This document shows, piece after piece, positions 20,712-30,300 of a DNA stretch of 64,000 nucleotides. The DNA comes from Microbacterium sp. zg-B185 (lineage in GTDB: Bacteria; Actinomycetota; Actinomycetes; Actinomycetales; Microbacteriaceae), in contig NZ_CP126739.1 in assembly GCF_030246885.1 (NCBI RefSeq), positions 2,976,001-3,040,000 of the forward strand, read 5' to 3'. The notes beneath the pieces were generated by a model. It had not been told where the DNA came from, did not search any database, and worked only from the letters and a program-made list of their open reading frames with translations. Every line of letters starts with the position of its first letter. Position 1 is the first letter of the stretch. Made by a program: the position numbers and the translations under genes.

Positions 20712-21370
20712 GCCGAGACCTCCTCGGTCGCGGGAGCCTTCGCCGCGATGAACGCGTCGTAGGCAGCCTTGGTGAAGACGATGTCGTCGGAGACGAGCAC
20801 GTCGTAGGCGTTGAGCTGGTCGACCGGCAGCACGTGGACGTACGCGAGGTTGCGGACGCTCTTGACGGTGATCTCATCGTTGCGGTCGATCACGACGAGG
20901 ACGCGCTTGGTCTGCGCGACGTCGGCCAGGTACGCGGCAGCGGCCTTGGTCGAGGGCGCGCCCTCGATGCCGAAGGACTCGATGACGTGCAGACGCTCCC
21001 CGCGGGCACGATCGCTGAGCGCACCCAGGAGGGCGGCGGCGATCATCTTCTTGGGGGTGCGCTGCGAGTAGTCGCGCGGCTTGGGTCCGTGGACGACGCC
21101 ACCACCGGTCATGTGCGGCGCGCGGATCGAGCCCTGACGGGCGTTACCGGTGCCCTTCTGCTTGAACGGCTTGCGACCGGCACCGGAGACCTCACCGCGA
21201 CGCTTGGTCGAGTGGGTGCCCTGGCGAGCCGCCGCACGCTGTGCGACGACGACCTGGTGGATCAGCGGGATGTTGGTCTTGACGTCGAAGAGCGCGGCGG
21301 GCAGCTCGACCGAGCCGGCCTTCTTGCCGTCGGCGCTTCGCACGTCGAGCGCGAGATTCTGGTCAGCCAT
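20708..21370 (-). CDS. rplD: 50S ribosomal protein L4
   Basis: 220 residues. The tunnel loop [20 protein letters not shown] and [20 protein letters not shown] are intact. In E. coli L4 also represses the S10 operon; whether it does here is unknown, but the 330-base leader of rpsJ leaves room for such control. Confidence 0.98.
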   Translation of the reverse strand: MADQNLALDVRSADGKKAGSVELPAALFDVKTNIPLIHQVVVAQRAAARQGTHSTKRRGEVSGAGRKPFKQKGTGNARQGSIRAPHMTGGGVVHGPKPRDYSQRTPKKMIAAALLGALSDRARGERLHVIESFGIEGAPSTKAAAAYLADVAQTKRVLVVIDRNDEITVKSVRNLAYVHVLPVDQLNAYDVLVSDDIVFTKAAYDAFIAAKAPATEEVSA

Positions 21371-21374
21371 GGTC

Positions 21375-22031
21375 TCAGCCCTTCACTGCGTTGCGGACGT
21401 AGACGATGCGGCCGCGCGCGCCGGGGACGGCGCCCTTGACGAGCAGCAGACCCTTCTCGGCGTCGACGGCGTGCACCGTGAGGTTCAGGACGGTCACGCG
21501 CTCGCCACCCATACGGCCGGCCATGCGCATGCCCTTGAAGACGCGGCTCGGGGTCGACGATGCGCCGATCGAGCCGGGCTTGCGGTGGTTGCGGTGCGAA
21601 CCGTGCGATGCCGAGACGCCCTTGAAGTTGTGACGCTTCATGACACCGGCGAAGCCTTTGCCCTTGCTGGTGCCGACGACGTCGACCAGCTGGCCGGCCT
21701 CGAACGTGCCGTCAGCGGTGATCTCCTGGCCGAGCGTGTAGTCGCCGGCGTCGGCGGTGCGCACCTCGGTCAGGTGACGGCGCGGCGTGACGCCGGCAGC
21801 CTCGAAGTGGGCGGTCTGCGGCTGGTTGACCTTGCGCGGGTCGATCTGGCCGTAGGCGATCTGGATCGCGTTGTAGCCGTCACGCTCGGGGGTGCGAACC
21901 TGGGTGACCACGTTCGGGGCGAGCTCGATGACGGTGACGGGAATGAGCTTGCCATTCTCGTTCCACACCTGGGTCATGCCGAGCTTGGTGCCCAGCATCC
22001 CCTTGGAAATCTTTGAGTTGATGTCTGCCAT
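21375..22031 (-). CDS. rplC: 50S ribosomal protein L3
   Basis: 218 residues. [20 protein letters not shown] and [19 protein letters not shown], then [16 protein letters not shown], identify L3. AGGA lies before the ATG; rpsJ ends eight bases upstream. Confidence 0.98.
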   Translation of the reverse strand: MADINSKISKGMLGTKLGMTQVWNENGKLIPVTVIELAPNVVTQVRTPERDGYNAIQIAYGQIDPRKVNQPQTAHFEAAGVTPRRHLTEVRTADAGDYTLGQEITADGTFEAGQLVDVVGTSKGKGFAGVMKRHNFKGVSASHGSHRNHRKPGSIGASSTPSRVFKGMRMAGRMGGERVTVLNLTVHAVDAEKGLLLVKGAVPGARGRIVYVRNAVKG

Positions 22032-22039
22032 GGCGAGTC

Positions 22040-22348
22040 CTAGAGCTTGATCTCGATGTTGACGTCAGCCGGCAGGTCAAGGCGCATCAGCGAGTCGACG
22101 GCCTTGGGCGTCGGGTCGATGATGTCGATCAGACGCTTGTGGGTGCGCATCTCGAAGTGCTCGCGGCTGTCCTTGTACTTGTGCGGCGACCGGATGACCG
22201 CGATGACGTTCTTCTCGGTCGGAAGGGGCACGGGGCCCACGACGGTCGCGCCAGCACGGGTCACGGTGTCGACGATCTTGCGGGCCGACGAATCGAGGCC
22301 GGCGTGGTCGTACGACTTCAGGCGAATGCGGATCTTCTGTCCCGCCAT
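22040..22348 (-). CDS. rpsJ: 30S ribosomal protein S10
   Basis: 102 residues, canonical ([39 protein letters not shown]). First gene of the S10-spc operon. The start ATG at 22348 follows a GA-rich GAAAGAGAGAGAGC tract. S10 is also an antitermination partner of NusB in bacteria. Confidence 0.98.
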   Translation of the reverse strand: MAGQKIRIRLKSYDHAGLDSSARKIVDTVTRAGATVVGPVPLPTEKNVIAVIRSPHKYKDSREHFEMRTHKRLIDIIDPTPKAVDSLMRLDLPADVNIEIKL

Positions 22349-22679
22349 TGTCTGCTCTCTCTCTTTCCGCGTCTTACGTTCCCGGGATCCGGGCCGCATT
22401 GGACGCACGGGGACGTGGGATGGGTCATCCCTCGTCCTTGGCACTTCGCTCACCGCGTTTCCGCGGTAAGGCTGCACCACTGTTCTGCTGTCAAACCGGA
22501 GGCTTTCGTCCCCGGCTCCCCCACCGGCGCTGCGCACGCGAGGCACGCCCCGTTGCCGGGATGCTGGTGTTGGAAGTGTTGCTCTGCTGCCTGCGGCCTA
22601 GGACCCTGCGCGTGTGCGCCGCCTATGCACTGCCCTGGCAGTGATCCGGGGCACGCGAACGGCCGCCGGAATGTGGAAC
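22349..22679 (-). promoter_or_regulatory. S10 operon leader, about 330 nt untranslated
   Basis: Between the predicted transcription start near 22679 and rpsJ there is no supported gene. Two hairpins stand out: CACTGC/GCAGTG around a 4-base loop at 22628-22643, close to the 5' end, and ACCGCG/CGCGGT at 22452-22467. A leader this long suggests autoregulation, but I recognise no known L4-type leader fold. Confidence 0.5.
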
Positions 22680-22685
22680 CTCACT

Positions 22686-22714
22686 ATTCTACGTGCAGCC
22701 CGGGCGTGTCGCAA
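22686..22714 (-). promoter_or_regulatory. Promoter of the S10-spc operon
   Basis: On the minus strand TTGCGA (22709-22714), a 17-base spacer and TAGAAT (22686-22691) form a good promoter in the only AT-richer stretch of the rpsJ upstream gap. Confidence 0.75.
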
Positions 22715-22754
22715 ACTCGGGCGTGTCGCGCGGTGTGTCGCGCTCCCGCGCGCC

Positions 22755-22907
22755 GCCGAGAGTGCCTGTTGCGGCTGCCGAGAGTGCCTGTTGCGGCTGC
22801 CGAGAGTGCCTGTTGCGGCTGCCGAGAGTGCCTGCCCAGGCTACCGCCGGTGCATGTCCGCCGGCCGAGAGTGCATGCCCCCGCTCGCGAGAGTGCACCT
22901 CCCCGCT
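22755..22907. repeat. 22-bp tandem repeat array (downstream of DUF559-like gene)
   Basis: Three identical 22-base units GCCGAGAGTGCCTGTTGCGGCT start at 22755, 22777 and 22799, followed by three degenerate units (from 22821, 22864 and 22887) that run to the stop codon of the neighbouring gene. The unit contains GGCTGCCGAGAGTGCC, related in inverted orientation to the array at 23958. Confidence 0.85.
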
Positions 22908-23847
22908 ACGGACGGTACCCGCGTGGCCAGCCCTGTTCGGTGAGGGCGGATAGGAACGCCGCGCAATCGTCGAGCTGCGGCATCCCCCAGTTCATGCCGG
23001 TCCACCCGGTCGCGTTCTCGATCGCCGCGCGTCGCGCAAGCTGGTCGCGCACGACCTGCGCGGGAGTGCGACCGCGGGTGAACTCCGGGTTCACCAGCTT
23101 GACCGCGCCGTCGAACTCCCCGAACCGGCGCAGACGCGGCCACGCGAAGTCGAGGTACGCCCAGCCGAGGTCGGTCATGACCTGGCGCTGCAAGTCGGGC
23201 GCCGGCATCCCGAGCTCCCACATGCGGTAGCGGCTGACGCTCTCGCCCGGCAGCTGCGCCCGTCCGTCGGCAAGTTCGGCCAGCAGCCGCGCGCGCCGGA
23301 TGCCGCGCGCTCCGGGATTCGCGAAGATGCGGCGCCACACCAGGGCGCGGAAGCCATCGCTCGCAGCCGCATCGATCGTGTGCGCAGCGTCGTCCCAGGC
23401 GACGCGACGCAGCGCCGCATCGAACGCGGCGAGCCCGCCCTCGGGAGGGAGCGTGCGGATGACGTCGTACACGGTGCGGTCCAGGACCGTGACCAGGAGG
23501 CCGTCGAGCATCACGACGTCATCGTCGGGCAGCGGGATGCTGTGACGCACGACGTCCCCGCGGGACTTGGGCGGGTTCTCGCCGGGCTCGATGACGTGCG
23601 CGCGGGTGTCGCGGCTGCCGAAGACGGGGACGTGCCAGAGCGCCGCGGCCGTGAGGTGCGAGTACACCGGTGGCCGCCGCGCACTGGCCGCCACCGCGTG
23701 CGCGCGCAGCCGCTGGCGGCCGTCCACGTGCTGCGCCGCCCATTCCTCGGCGTTCACATGGATGCCGCGGCGCAGCCGCGTGAATCCCAGAGTGGGCGCG
23801 GGGTCGCGCTGCGTCGACCTGACGAGAGCGTCGTCGAAGGATTCCAT
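22906..23847 (-). CDS. AbiEi/DUF559-like protein, second locus
   Basis: 313 residues from the ATG at 23847. The N-terminal 100 residues resemble AbiEi-type proteins (GFTRLRRGIHVNAEEWAAQ; YSHLTAAALWHVPVFG). The C-terminal third has a nuclease-like pattern: DLGWAYLDFAWPRLRRFGEF followed by DGAVK gives D...EFDGxxK, as in PD-(D/E)XK/DUF559 proteins. It shares architecture, not close sequence, with the protein at 4202-5071. No Shine-Dalgarno sequence is clear and no toxin partner is adjacent. It is bracketed by 22-bp arrays of opposite orientation. Family placement is good for the fold; function is unknown. Confidence 0.72.
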   Translation of the reverse strand: MESFDDALVRSTQRDPAPTLGFTRLRRGIHVNAEEWAAQHVDGRQRLRAHAVAASARRPPVYSHLTAAALWHVPVFGSRDTRAHVIEPGENPPKSRGDVVRHSIPLPDDDVVMLDGLLVTVLDRTVYDVIRTLPPEGGLAAFDAALRRVAWDDAAHTIDAAASDGFRALVWRRIFANPGARGIRRARLLAELADGRAQLPGESVSRYRMWELGMPAPDLQRQVMTDLGWAYLDFAWPRLRRFGEFDGAVKLVNPEFTRGRTPAQVVRDQLARRAAIENATGWTGMNWGMPQLDDCAAFLSALTEQGWPRGYRP

Positions 23848-23957
23848 CCGTCCAGGGTGAATGCGACGGTCTCCGAACGATGTCGGCGCGGGGCAATCGC
23901 GGCATAGCCTGCGGATCGCGGCGGCTGGGGAGGAATGGACGCCCGGCTGGGGTTCAC

Positions 23958-24085
23958 GCACCCTCGCCAGCGGGGACACGCACCCTCGGCAGCGGGGTCA
24001 TGCACCCTCGCCAGCGCGGTCATGCACCCTCGCCAGCGGGGTCACGCACCCTCGGCAGCGGGGACATGCACCCTCGGCGGCGCGG
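23958..24085. repeat. 22-bp tandem repeat array (upstream of DUF559-like gene)
   Basis: Units of exactly 22 bases start at 23958, 23980, 24002, 24024 and 24046, with a partial sixth from 24068; consensus GCACCCTCGSCAGCGGGGWC plus AY. Read on the minus strand the core is CGCTGCCGAGGGTGC, matching the core of the 22755 array. It fills most of the 250-base gap between the antitoxin-like gene and the DUF559-like gene. Confidence 0.88.
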
Positions 24086-24097
24086 CCCTCAGAGCCG

Positions 24098-24316
24098 CTA
24101 CGTGTCGTTGCCGACGGGTTTGTCGACGTTCTCGCGGACGCTGTCGACGTGCGTGTCGACGCTGTCCGGGGCGACCTTCTTGACGAAGCCCGCCGCGGCG
24201 TTCAGCGCGTTGTCGCTGATCTCCTCCGACTTGTCGGACTTGAGCGCCGCTTCGATCTTGTCCTTGTTCCCCTCGAGGAACTTCTTGCCCTGGTTCACCA
24301 CGTCGTCGATACCCAC
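24098..24316 (-). CDS. MT0933/Rv0909-like antitoxin family protein
   Basis: 72 residues from GTG at 24316, preceded by GGAG six bases upstream. GIDDVVNQGKKFLEGNKDKI, then SDNALNAAAGFVKKVAPDSV and a Lys/Asp-rich end, match the small acidic-basic helical proteins annotated as MT0933-like antitoxins. In Mycobacterium the partner is an SRPBCC-fold protein; no such gene lies next to this one, so it is an orphan here. A stress-response role independent of a toxin is equally possible. Confidence 0.75.
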   Translation of the reverse strand: MGIDDVVNQGKKFLEGNKDKIEAALKSDKSEEISDNALNAAAGFVKKVAPDSVDTHVDSVRENVDKPVGNDT

Positions 24317-24373
24317 GTGCCACTCCGTCGCCGCCCGGCCGGGCGCTCTTGCACCATCCACAAGTCCACGTGC

Positions 24374-27300
24374 TCAGGCCCGCGAGCGACGCCGCCTGAC
24401 CAGCAGGATCAGCAGCCCGCTCAGCAGCGCCGCGGCACCGAGCCCGGCCAGTTCGGTCGGCAGGGCTGCCCCAGTGGCCGGCAGCCCGGGTCGGTGCGCG
24501 GGAGCCGGGGGCGGTGTCACGGGCGGCACGGCGCAGCCGGTGTCGGACGAGACGCCGCCCGGGTGCGTGACGGTCGCCGTGTTGAAGAACCCGCCGCCCT
24601 CATCGGTGCACACGAGCGCGCTGGGCGGCAGCGGACTCTGCGCGGACGCGGCGTCCACCCGATAGGTGTACGTGTCCACGGCCCCGGCCCCGATCTCCAC
24701 GTCGGCGACGTTCGGGGATCCGACCCAGCCCTGCGCGATGATCGTGAACGCGGTGTCGAACTCCGGTGCGTCCGTGAGGGTGTAGGTCGTCGGCACCAGC
24801 CCGGTGTTGGTGACGGTCACCACGTACTCGATGCGCCACCGCCCCGCGCCGAGCTCGGTCACCGTGCCGTCGGACTTCTCGATCTCCACCGGCGCCACGA
24901 CCAGTTCGCTGCACTCCTCATCGGTCGCCTCGAACGCCCCGTTGTCGACGCGCACCAGGTTCCACACGCCACCGCCCTCTTCGGGCGAGTCGCTGCAGAT
25001 CAGGTCGTCCGGGTCGGCGCCGGCGACGCTGACCTGGCCGGTGACGATGTACGTGTGGGTGGCTCCGTCGGGCAGCAGGCCGGTCGCCGCCTCGGGCTGC
25101 TCCGCGCCGTCCCAGCCCGCCGTGAGAGTGCCGGTGCCGGCGCCGGCGGGTTCCACCGCGGGGCCTTCCACGCTCCACGGCGCCAGCAGCGTCACGCCGG
25201 TCGGCAACGGCTGGGGCCGGTCCTCCAGGGTGTAGGCGACCGTGACACCGCTACTGTTGGACACCGCGACCTCGTACGACACGATCCAGACACCGCCGCC
25301 GAGCGGGGTCGGCGACTGCGCCGTCTTGGTCACCGAGGGTCCGCCGGGCTCGGCGCAGCCGTCGTCGGCGTCGCTGCCGCCGGGGAAGACCACTTCCACG
25401 GTGTTGAAGAAGGCGCCGCCTTCGCCGGGCTCGCACACCAGCGACGGATCGCCGGCCTCCGGGTCGATGGATGCGACGATGCGGTAGGTGTACTCGGCCG
25501 TGCCGCCTGCCGCCAGAGGACTGTTCGGCACGGGCGCCGCACCGACCCACGTTCCGGAGACGAGGTCGATGCCGCTGCCCAAGTCGGGGACGTCGGTGAG
25601 GGTGTACACGGTCGCCACGGTCGCACTGGTGTTGGTCACGGTCACGACGTAGTCGATCTGCCAGTCGCCGTCGGGAAGCTGCTGCGCGGACCCGTCTGTC
25701 TTGTCCACCGTGACGCCGGCGAGCTGCACCGTCACGCAGCCCTCGGCATCCACCACGATGTCGCCGGAGGTGACGCCCGCCGTATTGATGATGCCGCCGC
25801 CCGCCGCGCACTCACCGGGTGCCACGGCCTCGACGGTCGGGATCAGCACCCCGCTCACGGTGTATGACAGGGATGCCGCGGGCTGCAGCGCCCCCGTCCA
25901 GATGTCCGCGGTCTCGCCCGGCTCTGCGGTGGTCGCGGTCGGGGCGGGCGCGTCCCCGACGGCCGCGATCGTCCACGCTCCTCCGTCGAGCACCCAGCCC
26001 TCGGGCACGTCCGGCAGGGTGTCGGTCAGCGCCGCCTGCAGCGCCACGGTGCCCGGGTTGCTCACGGTCAGTGTGTAGGACACGTTCCACGAGGCATCGG
26101 GGTTCTGCGTTGCCGGGTCCGCACCGGTCTTCACCAGCGCGGGGAAGGCCGGTTCGGCGCAGTCGAACACGGTCTGGTCGTCCTCATCGGTCGCCGACAG
26201 CGTCGCGCCGTTGAGGAACCCGCCCGCGGTGGGCACGCCCGGTGCGGTGTCGCACCGCCACGTCTCGCCGTCCTGCGAGCCGTCGGCGATGGAGGCCGTC
26301 ACGGTCACGGTGTAGGTGTGCGTCGCGGGCGCCGCCGGATCACCTGATGTCGGCAGGGACGCCCCGGTGGCCAACGTGGCAGTGCCGGCGGGGAGGGTGA
26401 AGGTACCGGATGTGCCGTCCGGGCCCGTCCAGCTCGCCGCGGTCGGGGTGATCCCGTCGCCATACTGCAGAAGGTCGGAGAGGCTGTAGATGAATGTCGA
26501 GGTGTCGGAGTTGTTCGTCACCACGATGTCGTACGCAATGCTCCACGTGCCGTCGGCGTTCTGCACCGGCGAGCCCGCCGAGACCTGCTTGTCGATGGTG
26601 CCTTCGGCACGAATCGCCGTGTTCGTGATCTCGCAGGTGACATCGCCGCCGAGCTCGAGCCGGACCACGCCCTCCGCGACGAGCGGGTAGGTGGTGCCGG
26701 TGGCGGTGTCCGCGCAGGCCCAGTCGCCGGCTGTGTAGCCGGACGGACCGAAGGTCTCGGACAGGGTGTAGTCGACGTCTGCGGCGGCCGGCCCGAACAG
26801 CACGGCCCTGGTCGCACTCGTCCGCGTCCCGGTTCCGGACAGTCGCGGATCGGTCTCACCCGCCACAGCATTGAGCGTCCACAGGTCCGCGGTGGCGGTG
26901 CCGACGCCGTCCCGATTGTCGACGTTCTTCACGAGCCGCAGGATGGGGGCGATCGACGCGTTGGTGAACGTGCAGGTGACGGCTTGACCGTTGGCGACCG
27001 TCACCGTGGGCGCCTCGAGCGTTGCTTCGCCGGTGCTGCAGGACAGGTCCGTCCATTCGTAGTTCGCCAGCTGGTCCACCTCGGCCAGCGTGTAGCTGCC
27101 GGCCGGGACGTCCTGGGTCTGCGCGTGGTCGAAGACGATGGCGTCGCCGGTCTGCGGCTGAGCGGTGAGGCGCTGGTTCCAGTCGGTGGGCACGGCGCTG
27201 CCACCCAGCGAGTTGTCGACCTCCTTCACCAGGGTGAGGCTGCCGGGCAGGTCGGTGTTGCCGAACGTGCAGGTGACGTCCTCGGCGAGTTCGAGGGTGA

Positions 27301-30300
27301 GCGTGGGCGCGTCGGGCGAGACGGTGGCGCCGTTGTCGCAGGTGAGCGTGGTCCACTCGTAGCCGCCGGGGCCGCCGGATTCGGCGAGCGTGTACTCGAC
27401 GCCCGCGGGGACGGTCACCCCGGTGACGGCGGGGGTTCCGGTGACGCCGCTGAGGTCGGGACCGCCCGGGGTGGTCGCGGACAGGGTCCAGTCGGTCGGC
27501 TCCGCGGTGCCGCCGCTGGCGTTGGCGACGGTCTTGACCAGGGTCAGCGTGGGCGCGACGTCCTCGTTGGTGAAGGTGCAGACCACCGCGCCGCCGTTGG
27601 GCACCGTGACGGTGGGTACAGACAGGGTGGTGTCGCCGGTGCTGCACGACAGCGCCGTCCACTCGTAGCCCTCCGGCCCCCCGGTTTCGCCGAGCGTGTA
27701 TTCGCCGGCGGAGACCTGCTGCGAGACGTCGTGGTCGAACGGGATCGCCGCGCCGCCGGCGGGCTGGGCGGTCAGAGCCTGGTTCCAGTCTGCCGGCACG
27801 GCCGTGCCGCCCGCGTCGTTGACGACCTGCTTGAGCAGGGTGAGGGTGCCGGGCACATCGCCGTTGACGAAGGTGCAGGTGACATCCTCGTCCAGGGCCA
27901 GGGTGAGCGTCGGGTCCGCCACTGAAGCTGCCGAGCCGTTGTCGCACGAGAGGGACTCCCAGTCGTATCCGGCCGGACCGTCGCCCTCGCTGAGGGTGTA
28001 TTCGGTGTTCGCCGGGACGGTGACCGAGGTGACGGCATCCGACCCCGTCGCACCGGACAGGTCCGGGCCTCCGGGAGTGGTCGCCGAGAGCGTCCAGTCG
28101 GTCGGAGCCGCGGCGCCGCCGGCGTCATTGACGACGGACTTCACGAGCGTGAGCGTGGGGGCGGTGTCGTCGTTGACGAAGGTGCAGGTGACGTTCTCGC
28201 CGTTGGGCACCGTCACCGTCGGCTCGTCCAGAGACGTCTCGTCCGTCGTGCAGGAGAGGTCCGTCCCGGTGTAGCCGGGGACCTGGTCGATCTCGGCGAG
28301 CGTGTAGGTGCCCCCGGGCACCGCGATGGTCTCGTTGTGGTCGAAGGCCAGGGTCTCGCCGGCGCTCGGCTCGGCCGTGAGGCCCTGGTCCCAGTCCTCG
28401 GAAGCGGCGGTACCGCCGTCGTCGTTGACCACCTGCTTGACCATGGTCAGACTGCCGGCCAGATCGGTGTTGCCGAAGGTGCAGGTGACGTCCTCAGCCA
28501 GGCCCAGGGTCAGGCTCGGATTCTCCGGCGAGATGTCCGCGCCGTTGTCGCAGGACAGCAGGACCCAGTCGTACCCGGAGGGTCCGCCCGTCTCGGCGAG
28601 GGTGTAGGTCGCTCCCGCCGTCACGGCGACGCCCGTGACGGCGGGCGTGCCGGTGACTCCGGAGAGGTTCGGTCCGACGGCCGAGGTGGCAGAGAGCGTC
28701 CAGTCCGTTGGCTCTGCGGTGCCGCCCCGCTCGTTGGTGACGGTCTTGACCAGGGTCAGCGTCGGGGCGACGTCGTTGTTGACGAACGTGCACGTGACGA
28801 CCTCCCCCACCGCGAGCGTGAGTGTGGGGCTCGAGGGAGATGCGCTCGCGCCGTTGTCGCACGTGAGCGACTCCCAGGTGTACCCGCCGGGTCCGGTCTC
28901 GGCGAGCGTGTATGCGACGCCGCCGGTCACGGCCACGTCGGTCACCTCGGGAGTGCCGGTGACGCCGGACAGGCCAGGCTCACCGGGGCTCGTCGCCGAG
29001 AGGGTCCACTCCCCGGCATCGGCGGTGCCGCCGTTATCCCTGGTCACCGTCTTGACGAGCGTCAACCGGGGTGCCACGTCGACGTTGACGAAGCGGTACG
29101 TACTGGTCCCCAACGCAGGCACACTGACAGCAGGATCCACCGACACCCACGCGCCGTCCACCAGTTGTTCGAGCGCGAACGGGCGGTATCCCGGCCCACC
29201 GCCGGCTTCGGTGAGGGTGTAGGTCTGATCTGGCCTCACCGAGAATGTGTTGGCGGTGGTCGCACTCGGCGCCCCCGTGACGGTGGTCGGGATGAGCCCG
29301 AACTCGGTTTGCCCGGGATCGGCGGTCAGTTCCCACGCGTCGGCGTCGAGGGTTCCGCCCTCATCGTTGACCACTTGCTTGAGCAGCGCGATCGTGGCCG
29401 TCTGGTTGGTCGCCGTACAGGTGACCTGCTGACCCAGCGACAGTGTCACCCCGCCGTCGCTGCCGTCGTAATCGCTTCCCGCCGCAACGCAGTCCCAGCT
29501 GCCGGTGGCCCCCTCGATCAGCGTTGCGCCCTCCTCGACGGTCTGCACGTAGGTGCCGGGGCCGGTCTCGGTGAGCAGGTACCGCACGCCGGGTGTCACC
29601 GGGGCGGACGTCCCGCTGACACCGGTCGGGCCGGGCAGACCCGTGCCCCCGATCGGTGATGCGGTGAGTGTGAACTCGTCGGGAGTCGCGTCGCCGTTGG
29701 CGACCGACTTGACCAGGGTCAGGGTGCTCACGCAGGTGACGGTGTTGGTGACGGTCACGACGTTGGGGTCATCGGCGGTGATCTCGTACTCACCCGCACC
29801 GGTGGAGGTGTTTGCGCAGCCGGATGGAAGGTCGGTCACCTCTTCGGTGATCGCGACGGTGTCGCCGACGGTGTACTGCGGGTAGGTGGTGCCGAAGTTT
29901 CTGGGATCCCCGTCGAGGAACAGATCAGCGGTGCCCACCGGCTGCGCCCCGTCGTCGTAGGGCACGCCGTCGACGATCCACTGCTTGTCCACACGCAGCG
30001 AGACCGTCGGATCCGGCGCCTGGTTGTAGACGGTGCACGTGACGACACCGCCCTGTTGCGCGGTGGTCGTGAAGCCGAGCGCTCCGCTGTCGGTGACCGG
30101 CACCGCGGCGCCGGTGTTGTCCTGACACGAGGCGTTGGCATCCCCCTGAGGAACCAGCTCGTATCCTTCCTGCAGCGTCTCAGTGACGGTCACGGGCGCA
30201 GTGCCGCCCACCTCGATCCCCCGGGCAGCGAAGCTGACCGCGCCGGTGTCGTTCGTCTGAGCGGATGCCGGGTCGATGGTGACGCCCGGTGCGTCGGTGG

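Noticed and set aside
22755..24085. CRISPR array
   Set aside because: The 22-base units are contiguous with no unique spacers, and no cas gene is present.
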